From: JBCDCP01 sp039181495
GTDB lineage: Bacteria; Pseudomonadota; Alphaproteobacteria; Rhizobiales; Tepidamorphaceae
Assembly: GCA_039181495.1 (NCBI GenBank)
Contig: JBCDCP010000040.1
Coordinates: 1 to 22,659, forward strand
Direction: 5' to 3'
DNA: 22,659 nucleotides
Shown here: in pieces, positions 8,141 to 15,112 of the stretch
How the letters are laid out: each line of letters starts with the position of its first letter
How positions within the stretch are numbered: the stretch's first letter is position 1
Made by a program: the position numbers and the translations under genes
The notes under the pieces: generated by a model
Told to the model about the DNA's origin: nothing
The model's input: only the letters and a program-made list of their open reading frames with translations
The model's database searches: none

Positions 8141-9178
8141 TCAGCTGTTGGTGTAGGGCGGTCCGGCCTGGTTGATGACGCCGTTGTACTCGCGGAAGAT
8201 ACCGACGATCTTCTCCTGGATCTCGCCTTCGCCGGAGACCTCGGTCCAGAATTCCTTCGCGGCATCCTCGACCTGGGCCCACTCATCGGCCGGAACCGTG
8301 CGTAGCTCAAGCTTGTCGCCGGTTGCCCGAAGCCGCGCTTCACCACCCCAGTACCACTGGTTGCGGTAAGTGTGTCCCGCCTGGGTGGCGGCCATCACCA
8401 GCTGCTTGAGATGATCCGGCAGATCGGCCCATTGCTGTTCGTTGACAAACCACGAACCGATCCAGGCGCCCGAGATGTTGTTCGTCAGGAAGTAGTCGGT
8501 CACATCGGCCCAGCCGACGGTGTAGTCTTCGGTGATGCCCGACCAGGCCATGCCATCGAGTTCACCGGTCTGCACTGCGACCTCGGCATCCTCATAGGGG
8601 ATCGAAACCGGAACCACACCGAATTTGGCCAGGAAGCGGCCGGCTGTGGGGAAGGTGTAGAGCTTCAGACCATCAAGATCAGCGACTGAATTGATCTCTT
8701 TCTTGGTATTGAAGTTGCACGGATCCTGACCTGCCGCCGAGATCCAGGTGACGCCAACCTTCTTATATTCCTCGCTCCAGATGTCGGCGAGGCCGTACTG
8801 GTTGAACAGCACGGGCACATCAAGAATGTGCTTTGTGGCGAACGGGAAGTAGCCACCGAACTGACGAAGCGGTGTTGGTGAGGCCATGCTGTCGTCATCG
8901 GAGTGCACGGCATCGATCGTGCCACGTTGCAGCGCCTGGAACAGCTCACCTGTAGGCACGATCTGATCGGCATAGAACAGCTCGATCTCCATCTCACCAT
9001 TGGCAGCGTTGTTGACGAAGTCGACCATTGGCTTGGTCACATGCTCGCCAAGTGCGGCGCCGGCGTAGGTCTGGAAGCGCCATTTGATGGGGGCCTGGGC
9101 CTTTACGATGGCCGGGGCCGCCAACGCTGCCGCGCCGCCGATACCGGCGGTTTTCAGAAATCTCCTTCTGGAAGTCAT
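8141..9178 (-). CDS. TRAP transporter solute-binding protein (DctP/TakP-like), Tat-exported
   Basis: This 345-residue periplasmic protein opens with a consensus twin-arginine signal, SRRRFLKTAG, a hydrophobic alanine-rich segment and a likely cleavage site near AQA (about residues 27-29). The mature part has the DctP-fold features: FQALQRGTIDAVHSD, the linker-region stretch LDGLKLYTFPTAGRFLAKFG with the arginine that usually salt-bridges a substrate carboxylate, and a following DAEVAVQTGELDGM. ATG 9178 is preceded by AGGAGAG; the much longer upstream reading runs into the dctM-like gene and is rejected. It should capture an organic acid or zwitterion for the adjacent membrane subunits. A conserved carboxylate-binding arginine would favour a carboxyl-bearing ligand, which slightly disfavours a simple amine. 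Confidence 0.93.
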   Translation of the reverse strand: MTSRRRFLKTAGIGGAAALAAPAIVKAQAPIKWRFQTYAGAALGEHVTKPMVDFVNNAANGEMEIELFYADQIVPTGELFQALQRGTIDAVHSDDDSMASPTPLRQFGGYFPFATKHILDVPVLFNQYGLADIWSEEYKKVGVTWISAAGQDPCNFNTKKEINSVADLDGLKLYTFPTAGRFLAKFGVVPVSIPYEDAEVAVQTGELDGMAWSGITEDYTVGWADVTDYFLTNNISGAWIGSWFVNEQQWADLPDHLKQLVMAATQAGHTYRNQWYWGGEARLRATGDKLELRTVPADEWAQVEDAAKEFWTEVSGEGEIQEKIVGIFREYNGVINQAGPPYTNS

Positions 9179-9239
9179 GTCGCTCTCCTGTTGCTGAGTG
9201 GACCTTTTCTTGAACGCTCCGTTGACGGAGTCTTTTCTC

Positions 9240-10565
9240 TTATTTTCCATAGACATAATTGGGCAGCCACAGCGCGATCTGCGGGAAGACCATGACCAGG
9301 ACCAGGGCCAGCGCCATGACCAGGACAAACGGAATAATCGAGCGATAGATGTCGCGCAGCGAGATTTCCGGCGGGGCCATCGCGCGCATCAGGAACAGAT
9401 TGTAACCGAAAGGCGGGGTCATGTAGGCGATCTGGCAGGTGATTGTGTAGAGCACGCCATACCAGATCAGGTCGAAGCCAAGCGCGCCCACCAGTGGCAC
9501 GTAGAGCGGGGCAACGATGACCAGCATGGCCGTGTCGTCGAGAAACGTACCCATCAGGATGAAGCTTAGCTGCATCAAGACGAGGATTGCCCAAGGCGGC
9601 AGACCCAGACGCTCGGTGAACAGTCCCTCGATCGCCTTGACTGCACCAAGGCCATCGAAAACAGCGCCAAAGGCCAGTGCCGCAAGGATGATCCACATGA
9701 ACATGCAGGTGATGCCAAGCGTGTTGCGGACCGAGTTCTCAAACACTTCCCTTGTCATGCGGCCCTTGACTACCGCGGCCATGAATGCGGCGATCGCGCC
9801 AATTGCCGAGCTTTCGACCAGCGACGTCCAGCCGTTGACGAACGGAACCATCATCACGAAGAAAATGCCCAGTGGCAGCAAGCCGGCACGCAACAGCCGC
9901 AGTTTCTCACGAAGCGGCAGGTCGCGTTCTTCCTTAGGCAACACCGGTCCGAGACTTGGCGTGATGCGGCAGCGGATGGCGATGTAGACAATGAACATCG
10001 TCGCCATCATCAGGCCCGGCAGAATGCCGGCAAGCCATAGCTGGCCGACAGGCTGGCGGGCTATCATGGCGTAGAGCACCAGGACGACCGAAGGGGGGAC
10101 TAGGATTCCGAGCGATGATCCCGCCTGGATGACGCCGGTAACCATCCGTTTGTCGTAGTTGCGCTTGAGGAGTTCTGGCAGCGCGATGGTTGCCCCGATT
10201 GCCATGCCTGCGACCGAGAGGCCGTTCATGGCCGAGATCAGGACCATCAGGCCGATGGTGCCGATTGCGAGACCGCCATGCAGTCCGCCCATCCAGACAT
10301 GGAACATGCGGTAGAGATCGTCCGCGATCCTGCTTTCGGACATGACGTAGCCCATGAAGATGAACATCGGCAGTGTCATCAGCGGGTACCACTTCATCAG
10401 CTTGATCGCGGCGGAGAAACCGAGGTCATAGCCGCCGCGGTCGCCCCAGAGCAGCAATGCGGCCACCACGGCGACAAAACCGATCGCGCCGAACACCCGC
10501 TGACCGGTGAACAGCATCACCATCATGGTCGAGAACATGAGGATGGCGATCATTTCGTAGGACAT
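9240..10565 (-). CDS. TRAP transporter large permease subunit (DctM family)
   Basis: This 441-residue polytopic inner-membrane protein has many hydrophobic segments throughout. TRAP DctM features include MKWYPLMTLPMFIFMGYVMSE near 75-95, SAMNGLSVAGMAIGATIALPELLK and GSSLGILVPPSVVLVLYAMI in the first half. FLDDTAMLVIVAPLYVPL and YMTPPFGYNLFLMR lie in the second half. It is the sodium- or proton-coupled transport subunit. The start codon overlaps the stop of the small subunit gene (TGATG, one shared base), and a 61-base spacer separates it from the binding-protein gene. The last membrane segment is encoded by a low-complexity CCAGGAC-like repeat, which explains spurious long reading frames there. 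Confidence 0.95.
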   Translation of the reverse strand: MSYEMIAILMFSTMMVMLFTGQRVFGAIGFVAVVAALLLWGDRGGYDLGFSAAIKLMKWYPLMTLPMFIFMGYVMSESRIADDLYRMFHVWMGGLHGGLAIGTIGLMVLISAMNGLSVAGMAIGATIALPELLKRNYDKRMVTGVIQAGSSLGILVPPSVVLVLYAMIARQPVGQLWLAGILPGLMMATMFIVYIAIRCRITPSLGPVLPKEERDLPLREKLRLLRAGLLPLGIFFVMMVPFVNGWTSLVESSAIGAIAAFMAAVVKGRMTREVFENSVRNTLGITCMFMWIILAALAFGAVFDGLGAVKAIEGLFTERLGLPPWAILVLMQLSFILMGTFLDDTAMLVIVAPLYVPLVGALGFDLIWYGVLYTITCQIAYMTPPFGYNLFLMRAMAPPEISLRDIYRSIIPFVLVMALALVLVMVFPQIALWLPNYVYGK

Positions 10566-11182
10566 CAGGGCTTGCTCCCCTGAGGCCCGGGAATGTCCTC
10601 ACCGCGCAGCCGCAGCACATCCTTGAACAACTCGGAGATCGCCTGCAGCAGCATCAGGAAGATGGCGATCACCATGATCGTCTTGACCGGCCACAGATAG
10701 GGCCGCCATGCGGTCGCGCTTCGTTCCAGAAGCCCCATCTCCGCCGAGGCGGCTTCCGGACCGCCGGTTACCAACGCTGCAAAAAGGGTTCCGAAGAAGC
10801 TCAGTGGCTCGCCGCGAAAATGACCGAGTGAATAGGCGGTCGAGGACACCGCGCCATAAAGCAGGATGATCAGATAGACGATCAAGAAAAGGACGGTGAG
10901 TGCATCGACCTGAGCCTTTCGGCGCAGGGTCCATGATCCGTAGAACAGATCCATCCGCACGTTGGAGCCAAGCTGGACGGCATAGGGCCCGCCGAGCATG
11001 AAGTATGCGACCAGCGCGAACTGGGCCATCTCGAGAGTCCATAGCGAGGGCTCAAACGCAACCTTCGACAACGTCGACCAGAGCAGGATCGCCATCATCA
11101 CAAACAGGCCGTACATGATGAAACGCCCGACGCGGTAATTCACCGCGTCAACCGCGCGGACATAAGCGCGCATGCCGTTCAT
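10565..11182 (-). CDS. TRAP transporter small permease subunit (DctQ family)
   Basis: This 205-residue membrane protein has four hydrophobic segments: about 18-42 (FIMYGLFVMMAILLW), 60-80 (MAQFALVAYFMLGG), 95-118 (VLFLIVYLIILLYGAV) and 170-190 (TIMVIAIFLMLLQAI). The motif GGPYAVQLGSNVRMDLFY is typical of DctQ. It bridges the binding protein and the large permease. ATG 11182 overlaps the stop of the hydrolase gene as ATGA (11179-11182). A second ATG three codons later is possible. The loop before the last helix (about residues 120-160) is longer than in the smallest DctQ proteins, as in the TakQ-like subgroup. Confidence 0.92.
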   Translation of the reverse strand: MNGMRAYVRAVDAVNYRVGRFIMYGLFVMMAILLWSTLSKVAFEPSLWTLEMAQFALVAYFMLGGPYAVQLGSNVRMDLFYGSWTLRRKAQVDALTVLFLIVYLIILLYGAVSSTAYSLGHFRGEPLSFFGTLFAALVTGGPEAASAEMGLLERSATAWRPYLWPVKTIMVIAIFLMLLQAISELFKDVLRLRGEDIPGPQGSKP

Positions 11183-11958
11183 GCGCGCACTTCCCGGGGA
11201 GGCGCAGTCTGCAGCGTCGAAAGAGCCGTTTCGAGCCAGCCCTTGAGTTGATCCGCCATCCCCCGGCATTGCTCCGGCGTCGCCACGAGATCGTTGCGTA
11301 TCTCGATCATGACATTGAGCAGCCCGTTGGCCAGGCCGTGTTCACGCAGTGTGTGCGTCACGCCGTGTTCGGGACCATAGGGCTCGTTGCGCCGGATGTC
11401 GTAGCCGCTTGCGACCGCGAGAACAGCCTCGGCAAGACGGGCATCCTCGTCGTGCACAATGCCAATCTCGACGTCTCTTTGCTGGCCATCGAAGACCGGC
11501 GTGAAACTATGGATGGTGACCAGAACCGGCTCGCCGTGATGTCCAGACAGAGTCGCAGCGAGGGTCTGTGCGAAAGGCCGGTAATAGCCTTTGATCCTCT
11601 CGGCACGTTGGATGGGGCTCAATTCAGTGTTTCCGGGGATCGCACAGTCGCCACCGGCTGAGCGAATGGCGTCCGGTGACTCGGGTGGCCGGTTGCAGTC
11701 ATAGATCAACCGCGAAACCGTGCCCCGGACCAAGACCGCATCAAGTGCGGTCGAGAGCGCAGCAGCAGTTTCACCCGCACCGGGGTCCCAGCCAAGATGG
11801 CTCAGTCTGACTTCGTGCGACACGCCCAAACCGTCGAATTCATCGGGGATGAAGGCGCTGGCATGCTCACAGACGAGGACGATCTCGTGCTGGCCGGAGG
11901 CCCTGACGACCTCAACCCCCTTAGATGCTTCGCCGTTTCTGCGGTGTTCGGCCAACAC
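11179..11958 (-). CDS. N-formylglutamate amidohydrolase-family (FGase) hydrolase
   Basis: This 259-residue protein has the FGase (HutG-like) family motifs: VLVCEHASAFIPDEF (about 27-41), HLGWDPGA, SRLIYDCNRP, VTIHSFTPVF and HTLREHGLANGLLNVMIEIRND. The histidine, aspartate and glutamate residues in these motifs are the likely zinc ligands and catalytic groups. Known members hydrolyse the amide of N-formylglutamate to glutamate and formate. The first codon is GTG (11956-11958), preceded by a GGGGGG ribosome site that can pair with CCCC in a small leader hairpin (11966-11978). It heads the operon and is coupled to the TRAP small subunit gene. No hut genes are nearby, so histidine breakdown is unlikely. 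I infer it may hydrolyse a glutamyl amide made by the downstream ligase; this is untested. Confidence 0.87.
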   Translation of the reverse strand: MLAEHRRNGEASKGVEVVRASGQHEIVLVCEHASAFIPDEFDGLGVSHEVRLSHLGWDPGAGETAAALSTALDAVLVRGTVSRLIYDCNRPPESPDAIRSAGGDCAIPGNTELSPIQRAERIKGYYRPFAQTLAATLSGHHGEPVLVTIHSFTPVFDGQQRDVEIGIVHDEDARLAEAVLAVASGYDIRRNEPYGPEHGVTHTLREHGLANGLLNVMIEIRNDLVATPEQCRGMADQLKGWLETALSTLQTAPPREVRA

Positions 11959-12002
11959 CTGATCCCCCCTGAAAGGGGAACGATCTCCGGGCGCGAGAGC
12001 GA

Positions 12003-12032
12003 TGTCAATTGTAATTTGAAGAAAATTCTTCA
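12003..12032. promoter_or_regulatory. candidate RpiR operator palindrome with an adjacent minus-strand -35 box
   Basis: TGAAGAA-AA-TTCTTCA (12017-12032) is an inverted repeat with 7-bp perfect arms in the 149-base divergent spacer between the catabolic operon and the RpiR gene. Nine bases away on the minus strand is a perfect TTGACA (12008-12003) facing the operon. The expected -10 is poor (GATCGT, 11985-11980). For the plus direction TTGACT (12056-12061) is the only -35-like element. RpiR-family dimers often bind A/T-rich GAAA/TTTC-type palindromes. Confidence 0.55.
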
Positions 12033-12107
12033 GGCACTAATCGAATGTACATATTTTGACTTAACGCCGCTGGTTCTGCATGCTGACGCATCATCAGTCG
12101 GCCCTAA

Positions 12108-12989
12108 ATGTCGGGGGAATGGGGGTTGAGCCGGAAGACAATTGCGGAGCTCTTGCGCCACAACACCGATCATCTGACCCGGTCGGAGCGTCAGCTGAGC
12201 GATGTCATCCTGCAGAACTATCCGGTGTCGGCGCTTGGTACGATAACATCGCTTGCCGAGGCGGCGGGCGTGTCGACTCCAACCGTTGCGAGACTTGTTC
12301 AGAAACTCGGGTTTCCCGGCTTTCCCAGCTTCCAGAAGGTGTTGCGCGACGAACTCGACGAAAAGATCTCAAGCCCGCTTGTCAAACGAGAGAAGTGGGT
12401 CGACGACGCACCCGATGAGCATATCCTCAATCGCTTCACCAAGTCCGTTATCGAGAACATCAGTCAATCTCTCGCGCGGGTTGATCCTGCTGACTTCGAC
12501 CGTGCATGTGCGCTTCTGTCAGACAGAAAGCGTAAGGTCTTTGTTGTTGGGGGGCGCATAACCCGGACGCTTGCGGATTACTTCTTTCTGCATCTGCAGG
12601 TGATCCGCGACAATGTCGTCCACATCACCTCCAACTCCAATGCCTGGCCGCATTATCTGCTCGATGTCGACGAAGGTGACGTGCTGGTCGTCTTTGATAT
12701 TCGGCGCTACGAGAACTCAACCTTGCGGCTGGCGGAGATGGCCACCGAGCACAAGGGCAAGATCATTCTGTTCACGGATCAATGGACGTCGCCGGTCGGG
12801 CAACTGGCGGATATCGTCTTCAAGACCCACATCGTCGTGCCATCGGCATGGGATTCCAACATCACCGGGATGCTGCTTGCAGAGAGCGTGATCGCGGAAG
12901 TTCAGGAGCGCAACTGGGACAGTACTAAAGCGCGCATGGAGGCGCTGGAGGTGATGTTCGACCGCACCCGCTTCTTCCGCAAATTTTAA
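12108..12989 (+). CDS. MurR/RpiR family transcriptional regulator
   Basis: This 293-residue protein has an N-terminal RpiR helix-turn-helix domain (about 8-85: LTRSERQLSDVILQNYP, then ITSLAEAAGVSTPTVARLVQKLGFPGFPSFQKVL). A C-terminal SIS domain (about 125-255) begins RKVFVVGGRITRTLADYFFLHL and includes DVDEGDVLVVFDIRRYENST. SIS domains usually sense phosphorylated sugars, but family members also control amino-acid and amine catabolism. It is divergent from the seven-gene catabolic operon and probably controls it and itself. ATG 12108 has a poor ribosome site; an in-frame TTG at 12126, immediately preceded by GGGGG, is an alternative that removes six residues. Confidence 0.92.
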   Translation: MSGEWGLSRKTIAELLRHNTDHLTRSERQLSDVILQNYPVSALGTITSLAEAAGVSTPTVARLVQKLGFPGFPSFQKVLRDELDEKISSPLVKREKWVDDAPDEHILNRFTKSVIENISQSLARVDPADFDRACALLSDRKRKVFVVGGRITRTLADYFFLHLQVIRDNVVHITSNSNAWPHYLLDVDEGDVLVVFDIRRYENSTLRLAEMATEHKGKIILFTDQWTSPVGQLADIVFKTHIVVPSAWDSNITGMLLAESVIAEVQERNWDSTKARMEALEVMFDRTRFFRKF

Positions 12990-13055
12990 AGCTCCGCGGC
13001 GCGGGAAAATCCGATCATCTGGCTATCCGACAGGTAGAGATCTGCCGGTGGCAGG

Positions 13056-13433
13056 CTAGTGCGATTGAGACAGCGCACTCATCAGATCGGTCATGGCTTT
13101 ACGAACATGCGGATCGCCAAGAACGCCATGGGTCGGTGCATCGAGCACAGAACGCTGTACGGATTCGGATTGCTGCCCCTGCCGGAACGGGTCGGGACAC
13201 CCCTCGAACAAATTGATCAACGGCACGCCAAGTATCTCGGCAATTGCCACCAAGCGAGACGCGGCAATTCTGTTGTCGCCCTTCTCATATTTCTGGATCT
13301 GCTGGAAGGTTATGCCCAACCGATCGGCGAGCGCGCCCTGGCTCATGCCAGCCGCAACGCGGTATCTCTTGACTTGTTGGCCGACGTGATGATCGACGGT
13401 CTTGTCTGCTTCTCTAGTCACTTCAATTCTCAC
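13056..13433 (-). CDS. XRE-family helix-turn-helix regulator (rhizobial SinR-like)
   Basis: This 125-residue cytoplasmic protein has an HTH_3 domain at about 18-72: VGQQVKRYRVAAGMSQGALADRLGITFQQIQKYEKGDNRIAASRLVAIA in essence, with the diagnostic GITFQQIQKYEKG. The short tail is polar and ends in MTDLMSALSQSH. The start is GTG at 13433; GTG at 13421 is also possible, and neither has a strong ribosome site. It is convergent with the RpiR gene and divergent from luxR, sharing a 208-base A/T-rich spacer with the latter. Such small XRE proteins are common dimeric repressors in rhizobia. By position it may repress luxR or itself; that is inference. Confidence 0.88.
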   Translation of the reverse strand: MRIEVTREADKTVDHHVGQQVKRYRVAAGMSQGALADRLGITFQQIQKYEKGDNRIAASRLVAIAEILGVPLINLFEGCPDPFRQGQQSESVQRSVLDAPTHGVLGDPHVRKAMTDLMSALSQSH

Positions 13434-13504
13434 TGCCAGACACCAGCCCTCGGCTGGCTAAACCCAAAACCACGTAACCCAACGAACCACGCAATTTGTC
13501 TACA

Positions 13505-13565
13505 CCTATAACGTTTATAACTATTTTGCCAACAAACAATCCGAACAACAGTCGTTTTGTTATAG
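13505..13565. promoter_or_regulatory. candidate XRE promoter with TATAAC half-sites in the XRE-luxR spacer
   Basis: On the minus strand TTGGCA (13532-13527) and TATAGG (13510-13505), 16 bases apart, form a plausible sigma-70 promoter for the XRE gene. TATAAC occurs at 13507-13512 and again at 13516-13521 inside that promoter, and inverted as GTTATA at 13559-13564 on the luxR side. The repeated half-sites could be an operator for the XRE protein controlling both directions. The remainder of the 208-base spacer holds nothing else I can identify, and no plus-strand luxR promoter was clear. Confidence 0.4.
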
Positions 13566-13641
13566 CACTCAAAAATTGATTGATGCGCGTGATCGGTGTG
13601 CCACAATAAGACATCGGGGCTGGCGAAAGGGTCAAGAGTTT

Positions 13642-14382
13642 ATGGGCGCGGGGACAAAGCGCTGGGAACAGACTGTGGATTTCACGCAGAAAATCCAACA
13701 GACAACATCTGTCGAAGGCATCTGCGATCACTTGATTGATCTGACCAAGAATTACGGCCTTGACCGGTTGATAGCGGGCACCATTCCAGCCCCTCATCTC
13801 AGTCCGAGCGAACAGAAGAGCAATATACTGTTTGCCGGATGGCCGCAGGACTGGATGCGACACTACGTTAATCAGAGCTATGCCTATGTCGACCCGATTC
13901 TCTATCGGGTGACGACGGCACCGGGCACCGCGTTCTCCTGGCGCGATACGTCACCGCCGCCCGGTCGGGAAGTTTCTTCCAAACGGATGATGAATGAGGC
14001 TGCAGAACACGGCCTGAAAGAGGGCTTTGCGGTGCCACTGGTGACGCTTGAGGGTGATCTTGCGACCGTTTCGTTTGGCGGCGAGGCAATGGACCTGCCA
14101 CAGGAAGCCGCAGGGCTGATCCATCTGGTCGCGATCTTTGCAATTGGTCGCGCTTTTCAGCTGCAGTCGCAGTCTGAGCTGAAGTTCGATCCGCTGACAC
14201 AACGCGAACTCGATGTGCTGAAATGGTGCGCCGAGGGAAAGACCGATTGGGAAGTCTCGGTGATACTCGGCATCGGCGAGAGCACCGTGCGCAGCCATAT
14301 CAATTCGGCCATGGGCAAGTTCAGCTGCGGCAATCGGACCGCACTTGTGGTCAACGCCATACGCGCTGGCCTGATTCACTAG
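13642..14382 (+). CDS. LuxR-family acyl-homoserine-lactone receptor/regulator
   Basis: This 246-residue protein has a standard quorum-sensing LuxR layout. The N-terminal autoinducer-binding domain (about 15-165) carries the invariant ligand-pocket residues W71, Y75, D84, P85 and W100, with G128 in GLKEGF (equivalent to TraR W57, Y61, D70, P71, W85, G113). The C-terminal GerE helix-turn-helix (about 180-240) reads LTQRELDVLKWCAEGKTDWE, then GIGESTVRSHINSAMGKF. With all pocket residues kept it should bind a true acyl-HSL. ATG 13642 gives the family length, with AAGGG/AAGAG upstream; the in-frame TTG at 13576 adds an unsupported N-terminal extension. It lies 90 bases before the luxI gene, its probable partner and target. 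Confidence 0.95.
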   Translation: MGAGTKRWEQTVDFTQKIQQTTSVEGICDHLIDLTKNYGLDRLIAGTIPAPHLSPSEQKSNILFAGWPQDWMRHYVNQSYAYVDPILYRVTTAPGTAFSWRDTSPPPGREVSSKRMMNEAAEHGLKEGFAVPLVTLEGDLATVSFGGEAMDLPQEAAGLIHLVAIFAIGRAFQLQSQSELKFDPLTQRELDVLKWCAEGKTDWEVSVILGIGESTVRSHINSAMGKFSCGNRTALVVNAIRAGLIH

Positions 14383-14396
14383 CGCTCCAGGGTCAA

Positions 14397-14441
14397 TCCA
14401 CGAAATTGTGGAGGCGAGGGCCAGCCCCGCCTCGCTAGCCT
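14397..14441 (+). promoter_or_regulatory. candidate lux-type box and -10 element ahead of luxI
   Basis: TCCAC-GAAATT-GTGGA (14397-14412) is an inverted repeat with 5-bp arms in the luxR-luxI spacer. A -10-like TAGCCT lies at 14436-14441. That puts the repeat centre about 42 bases before the predicted start site near 14447, the usual position of a LuxR-activated lux box. A GC-rich stem, GCGAGG (14414-14419) with CCTCGC (14430-14435), sits between them and could instead be a terminator for luxR. Confidence 0.45.
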
Positions 14442-14472
14442 CGCTTTGAGTTCACGGCTTAGGAGCGCGGCA

Positions 14473-15099
14473 ATGATCACTGTTATCCCCGGCAACCGGA
14501 CCGCCGAATACCCGGAAATCTTCGACGCAGTCCATGCACTTCGACACCAGGTGTTTGTGGATGAGATGGAATGGACCGATCTCGCCAGTCCGGACAAGCG
14601 AGAGGTCGATCAATTTGATGACGAGCACACCATGCATCTGGTTTCGATGCAGGAGGGAGAGGTCGCAGGCTATATCCGGGTGCTCCCCAGCGAACGCCCT
14701 CATCTTCTCACCGACGTTCTGCCGGACTTGCAGGAGGTCGAGTGTGACGTTGGCCCCGATACCTGGGAGGCATCGCGCTACTGCGTTTCTCCGCGATGGC
14801 GAGAGGGGCGTCGGGCATTCGGTTCCGTTGGTGGCGAACTGATTGCCGGGCTTGTGGAATGGTCGCTGGCCTCGGACGTCAAGCACCTGATCTTCGAGTT
14901 CGAGGCAAACTGGATCCTGCGCGCATTACAGCTTCAGTTCCTGGTGCAACCACTGGGGCGGCTGCATCAGATCGGCAAGCAAAGCGTCGTTGCAGCAAGA
15001 CTATCAATCACCTCGACGACATTGCCGGCCATCCGCGACAAGCGTGAGTACCATCAGCCCGTCATTCGCGGACTTGAACCGATCAAACTGGCGTCTTGA
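14473..15099 (+). CDS. Acyl-homoserine-lactone synthase (LuxI family)
   Basis: This 208-residue enzyme joins an acyl group from acyl-ACP (or acyl-CoA) to S-adenosylmethionine to release an acyl-HSL. The invariant catalytic-core residues are all visible: R24, F28 and W34 in LRHQVFVDEMEW, D46 and D49 in EVDQFDDEHT, R69 in GYIRVLPS, and E99 and R102 in WEASRYCV. The ATG at 14473 has AGGAG seven bases upstream, and the numbering of R24/F28/W34 then matches the family exactly, which fixes the start. The acyl-chain specificity cannot be read directly. It lies downstream of luxR and 13 bases before a crotonase-fold gene, suggesting an unusual (possibly unsaturated) acyl chain. Confidence 0.95.
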   Translation: MITVIPGNRTAEYPEIFDAVHALRHQVFVDEMEWTDLASPDKREVDQFDDEHTMHLVSMQEGEVAGYIRVLPSERPHLLTDVLPDLQEVECDVGPDTWEASRYCVSPRWREGRRAFGSVGGELIAGLVEWSLASDVKHLIFEFEANWILRALQLQFLVQPLGRLHQIGKQSVVAARLSITSTTLPAIRDKREYHQPVIRGLEPIKLAS

Positions 15100-15112
15100 G
15101 AGGATCGGGAAG

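Noticed and set aside
9179..9328. Extended N-terminus of the TRAP binding protein beginning with a tryptophan/serine repeat
   Set aside because: It is the antisense-frame reading of the dctM-like gene's low-complexity membrane segment; the Tat signal starts at 9178 with its own ribosome site.
9288..9332. CCAGGAC-like tandem repeat as a possible functional repeat
   Set aside because: It simply encodes alternating valine, leucine, methionine and alanine in the last membrane helices of the TRAP large subunit.
12071..12082. GGTTCTGCATGC as a sigma-54 promoter for the RpiR gene
   Set aside because: GG and GC are 10 bases apart start to start, not 12, and no other consensus bases match.
13042..13054. 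CTGCC-GGT-GGCAG as a bidirectional terminator between the RpiR and XRE genes
   Set aside because: Only five pairs with a three-base loop and no T-run on either side.
14990..15112. Longer N-terminus for the crotonase, starting inside luxI
   Set aside because: It overlaps luxI out of frame, does not resemble crotonase N-termini, and ATG 15113 has a ribosome site and family-like start.
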